64,000 nt of DNA from Mycobacterium spongiae. GTDB lineage: Bacteria > Actinomycetota > Actinomycetes > Mycobacteriales > Mycobacteriaceae. Where the stretch lies: positions 2,356,001 to 2,420,000 of the forward strand of contig NZ_CP046600.1 in assembly GCF_018278905.1 (NCBI RefSeq), given 5' to 3'. Below, in pieces: positions 41,713-53,367 of the stretch (positions are counted from its first letter, which is position 1; every line of letters begins with the position of its first letter). The position numbers and the translations under genes were made by a program. The notes below the pieces were generated by a model. The model saw only the letters and a list, made by a program, of their open reading frames with translations. It did not search any database and was not told where the DNA came from.

Positions 41713-42351
41713 TCATGTCGTTGTGCATGCGAACGTGGTGCCGTTGATTTTGAGCCTGACTTCGCCTTGGTGCTCCCAGTATTCAACCCCCTGGCGGCCG
41801 TAGCGGGCGCCACTGCCGGATGGCTGGACGAACAGGATCTGTTGGTCGCCTTTCCAATTCAGTACGGCCGATGGCGGGTCCAGCTGGTTGTAGAATCGCG
41901 CGGTCAACGGGCTGTCCTGCGGGGGGCATTGATAGGTGACCAGCGGTGGCGTCGGGGTCGCCGGATCGTCGATGGTCAACCGGACCAAGCGGGTTTGGTA
42001 GGCCTCAAGCAGGCAGGTATGGGGATCGGCGGTCTGCGGGCACGTGTCACGCTCGGTCGTCGCCCAGGTGCGCTGCGCGGATGCCAGTGCGGAGGTGTCA
42101 GCGCCGCGACGGGACAGCGCTTGCTGGTAGGCGGCTTCGACCCGGTTGTCGAGATCGATCAGCCGCGAGTCCGCGCACACGAGCCGTTGCGCGGCGGTTG
42201 CAGGCCTGGTGCAGTCGAGCGATGACCCGGTGGCCAGCGAAGTGGTGCTGGCCCGTGTGCCAGGTGCGGTGCTACCGGCCGCCGGTTGCGGTGTTGTGGA
42301 GGCGCACGCGCTCACGGTCAGGGCTGCCGCGAGGATGGCGATCAGTTTCAT
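41713..42351 (-). CDS. lprI: Lipoprotein LprI, putative lysozyme inhibitor
   Basis: A 212-residue lipoprotein. The signal peptide MKLIAILAAALTVSAC has the lipobox V-S-A-C with the lipidated Cys16. An LprI/DUF1311-type helical domain with paired cysteines (CTRPATAAQRLVC ... CPQTADPHTC) is followed by a MliC-like C-terminal domain (TYQCPP ... TTFACTT). M. tuberculosis LprI is reported to inhibit lysozyme; the role here is inferred from that. In M. tuberculosis lprI is co-transcribed with glbN (truncated haemoglobin), but no glbN or remnant is found upstream of the start in this window. Confidence 0.88.
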   Translation of the reverse strand: MKLIAILAAALTVSACASTTPQPAAGSTAPGTRASTTSLATGSSLDCTRPATAAQRLVCADSRLIDLDNRVEAAYQQALSRRGADTSALASAQRTWATTERDTCPQTADPHTCLLEAYQTRLVRLTIDDPATPTPPLVTYQCPPQDSPLTARFYNQLDPPSAVLNWKGDQQILFVQPSGSGARYGRQGVEYWEHQGEVRLKINGTTFACTTT

Positions 42352-42626
42352 AGATGCTGACTACCGGCCATGAGCAGCTAGGGGCACACGACACGCCCGC
42401 GGCAGCCGAAGTTGTTTCGCCCGCGAGGGCGTGGTCTTCGCCCGGGGGCCACTCCCACGCGGATTATCAGCTCTAACAAGCCGATTGCCGGGTTCGTGGT
42501 TCCGGTCTTGCCGACGGCGCGCACCGGGTGGTGATAGCAATGTGCATCTATTCATTGACCGATGTCCTAGGTTGGCTTCATGACCTGTGTCACACCAAAC
42601 TCACCACCGTCAGGAGCGACCGCCCA
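42352..42626. other. Intergenic region lacking the expected glbN
   Basis: This 275-bp gap lies between the divergent lprI and SDR genes. In M. tuberculosis glbN is next to lprI here. No stretch resembling a truncated haemoglobin is present on either strand. Confidence 0.5.
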
Positions 42627-43643
42627 ATGAACCTTGGTGATTTAGCAAACTTTGTGGAGAAGCCGTTGGCGGCGGTGTCCAACGCCGTCAACACGCCTAA
42701 CTCAGCCGGGCGATATCGCCCGTTCTATCTGAGGAATCTGCTCGATGCGGTGCAGGGCCGCAAACTCAGCGACGCGGTCGAAGGCAGAACCGTCCTCATC
42801 ACCGGCGGGTCGTCGGGCATCGGCGAGGCCGCCGCGCACAAGATCGCGGAAGCCGGCGGGTCGGTGGTGTTGGTGGCGCGCACCTTGGAAAACCTCGAAC
42901 GGGTTGCCACCGATATCAGCACTAACGGCGGTACGGCCCACGTCTACTCATGTGATCTGTCCGACATGGATGCCATCGCGGCGATGGGCGACCAAGTGCT
43001 TGCCGACCTGGGCGGCGTCGACATCCTGATCAACAACGCGGGGCGGTCAATTCGGCGCTCGCTTGAGTTGTCCTATGACCGAATCCACGACTACCAGCGG
43101 ACCATGCAACTGAATTATCTGGGGGCGGTCCAGCTCATTCTCAAGTTCATCCCCGGGATGCGGGAACGTCGCTTTGGGCACATCGTGAATGTCTCGTCGG
43201 TCGGAGTGCAGACGCGCGCACCGCGCTTCGGCGCCTACATCGCCAGCAAGGCCGCGCTGGACAGCCTGTGTGACGCCTTGCAGGCGGAAACCGTGAGCGA
43301 CAATGTGCGATTCACGACCGTGCATATGGCGCTGGTGCGGACGCCGATGATCAGCCCCACCACGATGTACGACAAGTTTCCGACCCTGACGCCGGATCAG
43401 GCTGCCGGCGTGATCACTGACGCGCTGGTACACCGGCCGCGGCGGGCCAGTTCGCCCTTCGGCCAGTTCGCTGCCATGGCCGACGCGGTCAATCCGGCGG
43501 TCATGGACCGGGTACGCAACCGGGCCTTCGGCATGTTCGGTGACTCCGCGGCGGCCCAAGGAGGCAAAACCCACACCGACACAACAGAACTCGACAAGCA
43601 AAGCGAAACGTTCGTGCAGGCGACCCGAGGGATACATTGGTGA
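42627..43643 (+). CDS. Short-chain dehydrogenase/reductase, possible fatty acyl-CoA reductase
   Basis: A 338-residue SDR protein matching Rv1543. The NAD(P)-binding motif is TGGSSGIG, the NNAG motif follows, and the catalytic Ser...YIASK is present (Y at YIASKAALDSL). The 50-residue N-terminal extension before the Rossmann fold and the C-terminal GQFAAMADAVNPAVMDRVRN segment are shared with Acr1-like fatty acyl-CoA reductases. The ATG at 42627 has AGGAG about 10 nt upstream. A second SDR starts 4 bp downstream, so the pair is an operon. Reduction of long-chain acyl-CoA to aldehyde is likely but not proven. Confidence 0.88.
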   Translation: MNLGDLANFVEKPLAAVSNAVNTPNSAGRYRPFYLRNLLDAVQGRKLSDAVEGRTVLITGGSSGIGEAAAHKIAEAGGSVVLVARTLENLERVATDISTNGGTAHVYSCDLSDMDAIAAMGDQVLADLGGVDILINNAGRSIRRSLELSYDRIHDYQRTMQLNYLGAVQLILKFIPGMRERRFGHIVNVSSVGVQTRAPRFGAYIASKAALDSLCDALQAETVSDNVRFTTVHMALVRTPMISPTTMYDKFPTLTPDQAAGVITDALVHRPRRASSPFGQFAAMADAVNPAVMDRVRNRAFGMFGDSAAAQGGKTHTDTTELDKQSETFVQATRGIHW

Positions 43644-43647
43644 CATC

Positions 43648-44451
43648 ATGAGCCTTCCCAAACCGAGTGAGCAGACCCCTGTTGTTATCACCGGCGCGTC
43701 GTCGGGGATCGGTGTCGAATTGGCGCGTGGCTTGGCCAGCCGCGGTTTCCCGCTGATTCTGGTGGCGCGGCGCCGCGAGCGCCTCGAGGAACTGGCCAGT
43801 GAATTAGGCAGCGCGTTCTCGGTCGCGGTCGAGGTCCTGCCCCTGGATTTGGCCGATGCGCACGGCCGGGAGCAGCTGGCCGAGCGGCTTCGTAACGAGG
43901 AAATCGCTGGTCTGTGTAATAGCGCAGGCTTTGGCACCAGCGGCCGGTTCTACGAGCTGCCGCCCGAACGCGAAAGCGAGCAGGTCACCGTCAACGTGCT
44001 GGCGCTGATGGACATGACTCGCGCGGTCCTGCCGGGCATGGTTGAGCGGGGCGCCGGTGCGGTGCTGAACATCGCATCGATCGCAGGTTTCCAGCCGATT
44101 CCGTTTATGGCCGTCTATTCGGCGAGCAAGGCATTCGTCCTGACGTTCTCGGAAGCTGTTCAGGAGGAGTTGCATGGAACCGGTGTGTCGGTCACCGCGC
44201 TCTGTCCGGGCCCGGTGCCCACCGAGTGGGCCGAGATCGCCAGCGCCGAGCGGTTCAGCATTCCTCTTGCCCAGGTCTCCCCGCATGACGTGGCCGAAGC
44301 GGCGATCGCGGGCATGCTCGCCGGCAAGCGCGGCGTGGTGCCCGGCTTGGTCCCCAAGTTCGTCTCCACCAGCGGCAGACTCGCACCACGCAGCTTGCTA
44401 CTGCCCGCGATCCGGATCGGCAATCGACTGCGTGGCGGACCCAGTCGGTAG
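43648..44451 (+). CDS. Short-chain dehydrogenase/reductase (ketoreductase-like)
   Basis: A 267-residue classical SDR matching Rv1544. TGASSGIG binds the cofactor, VARRRERL suggests NADP preference, and the catalytic tetrad includes S in IASIAG and Y-x-x-x-K in YSASK. The usual NNAG is CNSAG here, a small change at the Asn motif. The C-terminal part carries a PGPVPTEW loop and a basic tail. It starts 4 bp after the upstream SDR gene and is probably translated with it. It is expected to reduce a 3-keto or aldehyde group of a lipid. Confidence 0.87.
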   Translation: MSLPKPSEQTPVVITGASSGIGVELARGLASRGFPLILVARRRERLEELASELGSAFSVAVEVLPLDLADAHGREQLAERLRNEEIAGLCNSAGFGTSGRFYELPPERESEQVTVNVLALMDMTRAVLPGMVERGAGAVLNIASIAGFQPIPFMAVYSASKAFVLTFSEAVQEELHGTGVSVTALCPGPVPTEWAEIASAERFSIPLAQVSPHDVAEAAIAGMLAGKRGVVPGLVPKFVSTSGRLAPRSLLLPAIRIGNRLRGGPSR

Positions 44452-44488
44452 GTTCGCTCGGCGATGTCCCGCGGTTTAGGCTCGGGTG

Positions 44489-44920
44489 ATGGCCGCCGTT
44501 GAGATGACCGCTGATGTCCCAATCACGCCGCAGGACACGTGGGACCACGTTTCTGATCTGTCAGAGCTGGGGGAGTGGCTGGTCATGCACGAAGGGTGGC
44601 GTTGCGAGTTGCCCGATGAGCTAGCCGAAGGCATCCAGATCGAGGGTGTCGCGCGCGCTAAAGGGATGCGCAACCGGGTGGCGTGGACCGTGACCACGTG
44701 GGACCCACCCAACGAGCTTGCCCTGTCCGGCTCGGGGAAGGGTGGCACGAACTACAGCGTCACGCTTACCGTGCACCCTGCTAACGACGGGTCCACACTT
44801 GGTCTGCGTCTCGAGTTGTCCGGGCGAGCACTCTTCGGTCCAGTGGGTTCTGCGGCGGCGCGTGCGGTCAAGGGGGACGTGCAGAAGTCGCTGAAGCAGT
44901 TCGTCGAGCGGTACGGGTAG
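44489..44920 (+). CDS. SRPBCC (polyketide cyclase/dehydrase) family protein
   Basis: A 143-residue START/Bet v1-fold protein matching Rv1546. It begins [37 protein letters not shown], the typical strand-helix opening, and ends in the long C-terminal helix ([21 protein letters not shown]). Such proteins form a hydrophobic pocket and bind lipids or polyketides. The start is the ATG at 44489; a GTG directly before it would add one residue. It is probably co-transcribed with the two SDR genes upstream. The ligand is unknown. Confidence 0.85.
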   Translation: MAAVEMTADVPITPQDTWDHVSDLSELGEWLVMHEGWRCELPDELAEGIQIEGVARAKGMRNRVAWTVTTWDPPNELALSGSGKGGTNYSVTLTVHPANDGSTLGLRLELSGRALFGPVGSAAARAVKGDVQKSLKQFVERYG

Positions 44921-45006
44921 CCGACTCACGGCACAGTCGCCGCACAACCATCGCGGGCAACACGCCGGCACCAAGAAAACGCCGGAGACGGCGGTAGTGT
45001 CGCAGG

Positions 45007-45180
45007 ATGTCCCGCGGTGACGACCACCCCGGGCGCCAGCTGCCAGTCGGAATGGCTGAGCAGCTCGCGCCCCATTCGGGAATGGCTTCCTTTGGAAAGC
45101 GATCATTCCTGACCGAGACCGACCAGCTTGAGGGATGGCGGCCGGACGTGGCGATCGTCGGCGCACCGTTGGCCAGGTGA
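45007..45180 (+). pseudogene. Truncated ureohydrolase (agmatinase/arginase family) N-terminus
   Basis: This 57-codon frame reads like the beginning of an agmatinase-type enzyme: GMASFGKRSFLTETDQLEG, then RPDVAIVGAPLAR, followed by a stop. In intact members the AIVGAP block continues with D.G...PGAR..P..IR and the metal-binding domain, none of which is present. It lies in the 382-bp gap before dnaE1. It is most likely a deletion remnant; expression as a short peptide is improbable. The rest of this gap shows nothing. Confidence 0.6.
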
Positions 45181-45302
45181 ACGGGTTACTGCATGAATGG
45201 ATCGCGGTATGTTCGGCAGTGTCGGCGCTGGGTAGGTAGCGAGAGACACACTCGCCGACACGCCGGGAACCCGTCGGCACTCGGTCATAGACTGGCGTCC
45301 CT

Positions 45303-48841
<3,539 letters not shown>

Positions 48842-48845
<4 letters not shown>

Positions 48846-49202
48846 TTCGCGGCAATGATCGCTATCTGCGCCACCGCTGCTGGATGCACGGTCGCGGCTC
48901 TCGCGGCATCGAACGTCGACGCCATCACACCGGCTTGACCAGCCGCATGCCCAGCCCGAGCCGCGGCCGCGTTGAGCCGCCCGATGTAGGACTCGGCCAC
49001 ACCCGCCATTGCCGCCGACGCCGGACCTTGCCATGCCGCGCCCGCTGACCCCGAGGTCACCGTCGCGAATGAGGTCGCCGCGAGCTCAGTTCGCCGGCTA
49101 GGCCACTGCAGGCTGACGCCGCGTCCAGCATCGGCATTGACCCGCACCAGCGAACATCGGCGCCGAATTGACCTCCGGCGGCAGTACGGAGAAATTCAGC
49201 AC
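48842..49202 (-). pseudogene. Decayed PPE-family gene (PPE21 position)
   Basis: The minus strand opens with GTG (first base 49202) encoding MLNFSVLPPEVNSAPMFAGAG, an unmistakable PPE N-terminus. The reading frame then shifts: SMPMLDAASACSGLAGELSS continues in another frame, and LAATSFATVTSGSAGAAWQGPASAAMAGVAESYIGRLNAAAARA in a third, ending at a stop by the dnaE1 terminus. At least two frameshifts and loss of everything beyond about residue 100 make it non-functional. M. tuberculosis has PPE21 here, also convergent with dnaE1. Confidence 0.82.
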
Positions 49203-49385
49203 GATTTCGTCCTCGCGGGGATCACACTCGGCAGGCGGCGACGGTGCAGCCGGCCACGACAGGAGGGGAGTTTAGGACAGCGGTCGGCAGCAGTTCGTCG
49301 AATCGGCGCATCCCGCGGCAAAATGTCCAGCCGTTGGCCAGCGGGGCCTTGGCGGTCGCCGCTGGTGAGTGTTCGCGGTGAGATC

Positions 49386-50600
49386 TCAGGCGCCGATGCC
49401 GAGGCGGGATTGCGCGTACTCGGCGTAGTTTCTGCGATCCCAGACCAAGTGGCCCGAACCCACGCTCATGTCGCGGTAACAGCGTTGCAGCCGGCTGGGA
49501 TTTCGTATCGCAGCGCTGCCGGCGGCTTCCCAGGCGAACGTGGTGGCCCGTTTGGCCATGTCCACGACGAAGCTGCCGGTGGACTTGACCAACGCGGTCG
49601 CCGTGGCGATCTCGTCGGTGCCCAACTGCCGGGCGTGCGCGTCGATCGCGCCGTTTGTTGCTGCAGCAAAGGCGTCCCGAGCCGCTGCGAGCGCGGTCGC
49701 GTGTGACCCCCACTGCTCGAGAAAGGCCGGTTGCTCGACGAGCCGGATGCTGCCCATCCGGGTCCGGCCGGCCTTGGCGACCAGCGCCATCTCGGCGAGC
49801 GCGCGCTCGGCGACGCCGAGCGCCCAGGCGGTCGACGGGACGCCTGCCAAGACGATGGGGCCGAGCTGATAGAAGGGACCACCGGTGATGACCTTGGCCG
49901 CCAGCAGCGAGAACGTCTGGCCTGCCGCGACGCGCTGGCGGGGTACGTGGAAGTCGAAGCTCCCCGTTCCCCGCAACCCCATGACGTCCCAGTTGCCGAG
50001 TAGTTCGACACGGTCGGCGGGCACAAGGAAACCGCGGAGGAATTCCAGCGGATCGAGCCCGTTGGCCTCGGCGTCTTCCACGAAAACCGCACCGCCGATG
50101 TGGTCGGCGTACGAGGAGCCGCTGCCGAACGGATACCTGCCTTCGACCATGAAGTCGGGGTCGGCGAGGCTGGCCTTGCCGATCGGTGCGAACATTCCCG
50201 CCGCGGCAGTAGCCCCGGCCACCTCGTCGGCGAAGTTGCGGGCCAAATAGGCGCTGAACGACATGACCGTGATGTTTTGTGCGTAGCACCAGCCGACCGA
50301 TCCGTCAGCGAAAGCGAGCGCTTCGGTCGCGGCGAGGATCGTTTCCACGGGGGCTTCGGCGCCGCCGAGGTCGGCCGGGACCGCGAGGTGAAAGAGCCTG
50401 GCCTCATCAATCGCGGCGACGATGGCGGGCGTCATGCTGTCGTTTCGCGACTCGTCGGCCGTTTCGGACTCGATCAGCGGCTGCAGGGACCGTGCCGCCG
50501 CGATCGGATCTGTACCTGCGGACCGGTCTGTAGGGGAGGCGGCGGCCGCCGGCGCCGAACTCGATCCGGCGTCGGCGATGAGAGGCGGAGTGGCGGGCAT
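49386..50600 (-). CDS. Acyl-CoA dehydrogenase-fold flavin monooxygenase/hydroxylase
   Basis: A protein of about 404 residues related to HsaA/group D flavin-dependent hydroxylases and acyl-CoA dehydrogenases. Features are the N-terminal helical segment (DESRNDSMTPAIVAAIDEARLFHLAVPADLGGAEAP), the central beta domain (FMVEGRYPFGSGSSYADHIGG, NWDVMGLRGTGSFDFHV) and the C-terminal four-helix domain ending in RCYRDMSVGSGHLVWDRRN. These enzymes oxidise or hydroxylate aromatic or steroid-like substrates, usually with a separate flavin reductase, not found nearby. The ATG at 50600 is preferred to a GTG at 50609. It is divergent from a TetR gene. It replaces nothing I know at this site in M. tuberculosis. 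Confidence 0.82.
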   Translation of the reverse strand: MPATPPLIADAGSSSAPAAAASPTDRSAGTDPIAAARSLQPLIESETADESRNDSMTPAIVAAIDEARLFHLAVPADLGGAEAPVETILAATEALAFADGSVGWCYAQNITVMSFSAYLARNFADEVAGATAAAGMFAPIGKASLADPDFMVEGRYPFGSGSSYADHIGGAVFVEDAEANGLDPLEFLRGFLVPADRVELLGNWDVMGLRGTGSFDFHVPRQRVAAGQTFSLLAAKVITGGPFYQLGPIVLAGVPSTAWALGVAERALAEMALVAKAGRTRMGSIRLVEQPAFLEQWGSHATALAAARDAFAAATNGAIDAHARQLGTDEIATATALVKSTGSFVVDMAKRATTFAWEAAGSAAIRNPSRLQRCYRDMSVGSGHLVWDRRNYAEYAQSRLGIGA

Positions 50601-50622
50601 GTCCCGCACCCTACCAGAAAAG

Positions 50623-50638
50623 GTTAACGTGCTATAAC
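50623..50638. promoter_or_regulatory. Imperfect palindrome between monooxygenase and TetR genes
   Basis: GTTAACGTGCTATAAC lies in the 58-bp divergent gap and has GTTA/TAAC outer arms. It is a candidate operator for the TetR regulator at 50659. Confidence 0.35.
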
Positions 50639-50658
50639 TTTATTCGGGAGGTGTGAAC

Positions 50659-51267
50659 ATGAGCGACGACGTGCGCGGGGTCCGCCGAGCCAGTGGGGTG
50701 ATTGCCGCTCAGATTCTCGACACCGCGGAGCGCCACTTCGCCGTACGCGGCTATGCGGCCACGTCGGTCTCGGAGATCGCCGCCGAAGTGGGGGTGCGCG
50801 CACCGGCCGTCTACAAGCACTTTGATGGGAAAGAGGATCTTTACGAGGCCGTGATCGATAGGCTCCTAGCCCCAATACAGGACTTGGTCCGTCAAGCTGA
50901 GACAGCGATGCAACCTGAGGACATGGTCGGGCCGCTGTTGCGCCAGAATGTCGCCAATCCCAACCTTGCGCGGCTTCTCATGCACGCCAGTCTCGCCGGG
51001 GGGATGCAGATGCGGGCTCTCGTCCAGCGGCGGTGGCGTCCGGTCGTCCGCGAGGCGCTGGGCTTGGTGGGTAGGGGCGAATCGGACGACGCCGCGTCCA
51101 AGGCGGCGCTCATGGCGTTCAACAACCTCATGCTCGGTTATGTGGCAATGACGCCGTTGCACGCCGCGGTGCTCGACACTGACCCGACGTCCCCTGAACT
51201 CCTCGACGCGCAGGTAGCGCTCCTCGAGAGATTCGCCGCCAAGGCCGACATCGGCGCCTCGCCGTAG
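50659..51267 (+). CDS. TetR-family transcriptional regulator
   Basis: A 202-residue regulator with an N-terminal helix-turn-helix (ILDTAERHFAVRGYAATSVSEIAAEVGVRAPAVYKHFDGKEDLY, about residues 17-60) and a helical ligand-binding domain. The ATG at 50659 has GGGAGG six bases upstream and is preferred over a GTG at 50653. It is divergent from the flavin monooxygenase gene and most likely represses it. The effector is presumably the substrate of that enzyme, but this is inferred from arrangement only. Confidence 0.85.
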   Translation: MSDDVRGVRRASGVIAAQILDTAERHFAVRGYAATSVSEIAAEVGVRAPAVYKHFDGKEDLYEAVIDRLLAPIQDLVRQAETAMQPEDMVGPLLRQNVANPNLARLLMHASLAGGMQMRALVQRRWRPVVREALGLVGRGESDDAASKAALMAFNNLMLGYVAMTPLHAAVLDTDPTSPELLDAQVALLERFAAKADIGASP

Positions 51268-51527
51268 TCGGCGCTCACAACTGGGTCACGTCGCGGCCCA
51301 CGGGGAATAGCCGAAAACCGATGCGGCGGTGTCCGGTTGGTCTGCGGCCCAGTGTCCTGGTGCCGTCGGCAGCGGGTGGGTGCGTTGCGGCCAGCGCGTG
51401 GTCCGGTCGTGGGCGGGTGCGGAGTTTCGGGTCGATCGCAGGAGCGGGCGTGGTCTTCCGTGCTCCGTGACCGCCGACGTACGCTCACCGATGTGAGGTT
51501 GGCGATCCGGTGCTAAGGAGAACGGAC

Positions 51528-53354
51528 ATGACCACAACCGAGCGTCCCAACACCATGTGCGAGGCATTCCAGCGCGTCGCGGCGATCGATCCGGACGCTG
51601 TCGCCCTTCGGACGCCCGGCGCCACCCAGACGTTGACGTGGCGGCAATATGCAGAGCAGGTGCGTCAGGTCGCCGCGGGCCTGGCCGGATTGGGCGTGCG
51701 ACGTGGCGACACGGTTTCGTTGATGATGGCGAACCGGGTCGAGTTCTACCCACTCGAGGTCGGTGCTCAACACGTCGGTGCCACTTCGTTTTCGGTGTAC
51801 AACACCTTGCCCGCTGAGCAGCTGACCTATGTGTTCGACAATGCCGGGACCAAGGTGGTGATCTGCGAGGAACAGTACGTCGACCGGATCCGCGCCAGCG
51901 GCAGGGACTTTGAGCACATCATCTGCATCGACGGTGCGCCCGCTGGCACGCTATCGGTGGCCGACCTCTATGCCGCCGCCTCCGACGATTTCGACTTCGA
52001 GTCGACATGGCGCGCGGTGGCCCCCGACGACGTCGTCACGCTGATTTACACATCCGGCACCACCGGAAACCCCAAGGGTGTGGAGATGACTCACACCAAT
52101 CTGCTGTTCGAGGGCTACGCCGTTGACGACGTGTTCGGGATGCGCTTCGGTGATCGGGTGACATCATTCCTGCCATCAGCCCACATCGCCGACCGGCTGA
52201 CCGGCCTGTACCTCCATGAGATGTTTGGCACCCAGGTCACCGCGGTGTCCGACGGCCGCGCGATCGCGGCCGCACTGCCTGACGTGCGGCCCACCGTCTG
52301 GGGTGCGGTGCCCCGAGTATGGGAAAAGCTGAAGGCTGGAATCGAATTCGCGGTCAGTCAGGAAACGGACGACGTGAAGCGGCAGGCCTTGGCATGGGGG
52401 ATGTCAGTAGCCGCCAAACGCTCGGCTGCCCTGCTCGCCGGCGAACCGATGTCGGAACAGGTGGCCGCCGAATGGGCCAAAGCCGACGACGTGGTGCTGT
52501 CTGAGTTGCGTGAGCGGCTCGGCCTGGATCAGGTTCGATGGGCGATATCGGGGGCGGCGCCCATCCCGAAGGAAACGCTGGCTTTCTTCGACGGCATTGG
52601 CATCTCGATCGCCGAGATCTGGGGCATGTCGGAGCTCAGTTGCGTCGCTAGCGCGAGCCATCCTCATGATGCGCGCCTCGGTACCGTAGGCAAGCTGGTT
52701 CCCGGATTGGAAGGCAAGATCGCCGATGACGGCGAGTACCTGGTTCGCGGCCCGCTGGTAATGAAGGGTTACCGCAAGGAACCGGCCAAGACCGCGGCGG
52801 CGATCGACGCCGACGGCTGGCTGTATACGGGCGACATAGTCGAGGTCGACGCCGATGGGTATCTGACGGTGGTCGACCGCAAGAAGGAGTTGATCATCAA
52901 TGCGGCCGGGAAGAACATGTCTCCGGCCAACATCGAGAACACCATCCTGGCGGCATGCCCGATGATCGGCGTCATGATGGCGATCGGTGACGGCCGACCC
53001 TTCAACACCGCCCTTCTGGTCTTCGATGCTGACTCGGTCGGACCTTACGCGGCCCAGCATGGCCTCGGCCAGGCCTCGCCCGCGGCGCTGGCAGCCAACC
53101 CGGAGCTGATCGCGCGGATCGCCGACGGTGTTGCGGCGGGCAACGCCAAGTTGTCCCGCGTGGAACAGATCAAGCGGTTTCGGGTGTTGCCGACGTTGTG
53201 GGAGCCCGGCGGTGATGAGATAACACTGACCATGAAACTCAAACGTCGGCCTATTGCCACCAAATACGCTGCAGAGATCGAAGAGCTTTACCAGCCCGAG
53301 CCCGGACCCGACGTTCACGAGCCGGCGGCCGCACCGTCGACGCAACCGGCATGA
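51528..53354 (+). CDS. fadD11: Long-chain fatty acyl-CoA synthetase FadD11 (intact)
   Basis: A 608-residue acyl-CoA ligase of the FACL type. The P-loop is YTSGTTGNPKG from Y174. Later motifs are WGAVPRVWEKL, WGMSELSC, YTGDIVEVDADGYLTVVDRKKELIINAAGKNMSPANIE, and the C-terminal KLKRRPIATKY. It ligates fatty acids to CoA with ATP. In M. tuberculosis H37Rv the gene is split into fadD11.1 and fadD11; here one uninterrupted frame encodes the full enzyme. The ATG at 51528 has AAGGAG eight bases upstream. plsB1 starts 13 bp after the stop, so the pair can activate and transfer acyl groups in one operon. Confidence 0.92.
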   Translation: MTTTERPNTMCEAFQRVAAIDPDAVALRTPGATQTLTWRQYAEQVRQVAAGLAGLGVRRGDTVSLMMANRVEFYPLEVGAQHVGATSFSVYNTLPAEQLTYVFDNAGTKVVICEEQYVDRIRASGRDFEHIICIDGAPAGTLSVADLYAAASDDFDFESTWRAVAPDDVVTLIYTSGTTGNPKGVEMTHTNLLFEGYAVDDVFGMRFGDRVTSFLPSAHIADRLTGLYLHEMFGTQVTAVSDGRAIAAALPDVRPTVWGAVPRVWEKLKAGIEFAVSQETDDVKRQALAWGMSVAAKRSAALLAGEPMSEQVAAEWAKADDVVLSELRERLGLDQVRWAISGAAPIPKETLAFFDGIGISIAEIWGMSELSCVASASHPHDARLGTVGKLVPGLEGKIADDGEYLVRGPLVMKGYRKEPAKTAAAIDADGWLYTGDIVEVDADGYLTVVDRKKELIINAAGKNMSPANIENTILAACPMIGVMMAIGDGRPFNTALLVFDADSVGPYAAQHGLGQASPAALAANPELIARIADGVAAGNAKLSRVEQIKRFRVLPTLWEPGGDEITLTMKLKRRPIATKYAAEIEELYQPEPGPDVHEPAAAPSTQPA

Positions 53355-53367
53355 CGGGGGTTGGCTG

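Noticed and set aside
42361..42555. Remnant of glbN upstream of lprI
   Set aside because: The minus-strand frame (rich in Arg and Pro) has none of the truncated-haemoglobin motifs.
49222..50289. A 355-codon frame overlapping the flavin monooxygenase
   Set aside because: It is Arg-rich shadow sequence without motifs; the frame at 49386-50600 has a coherent enzyme fold.
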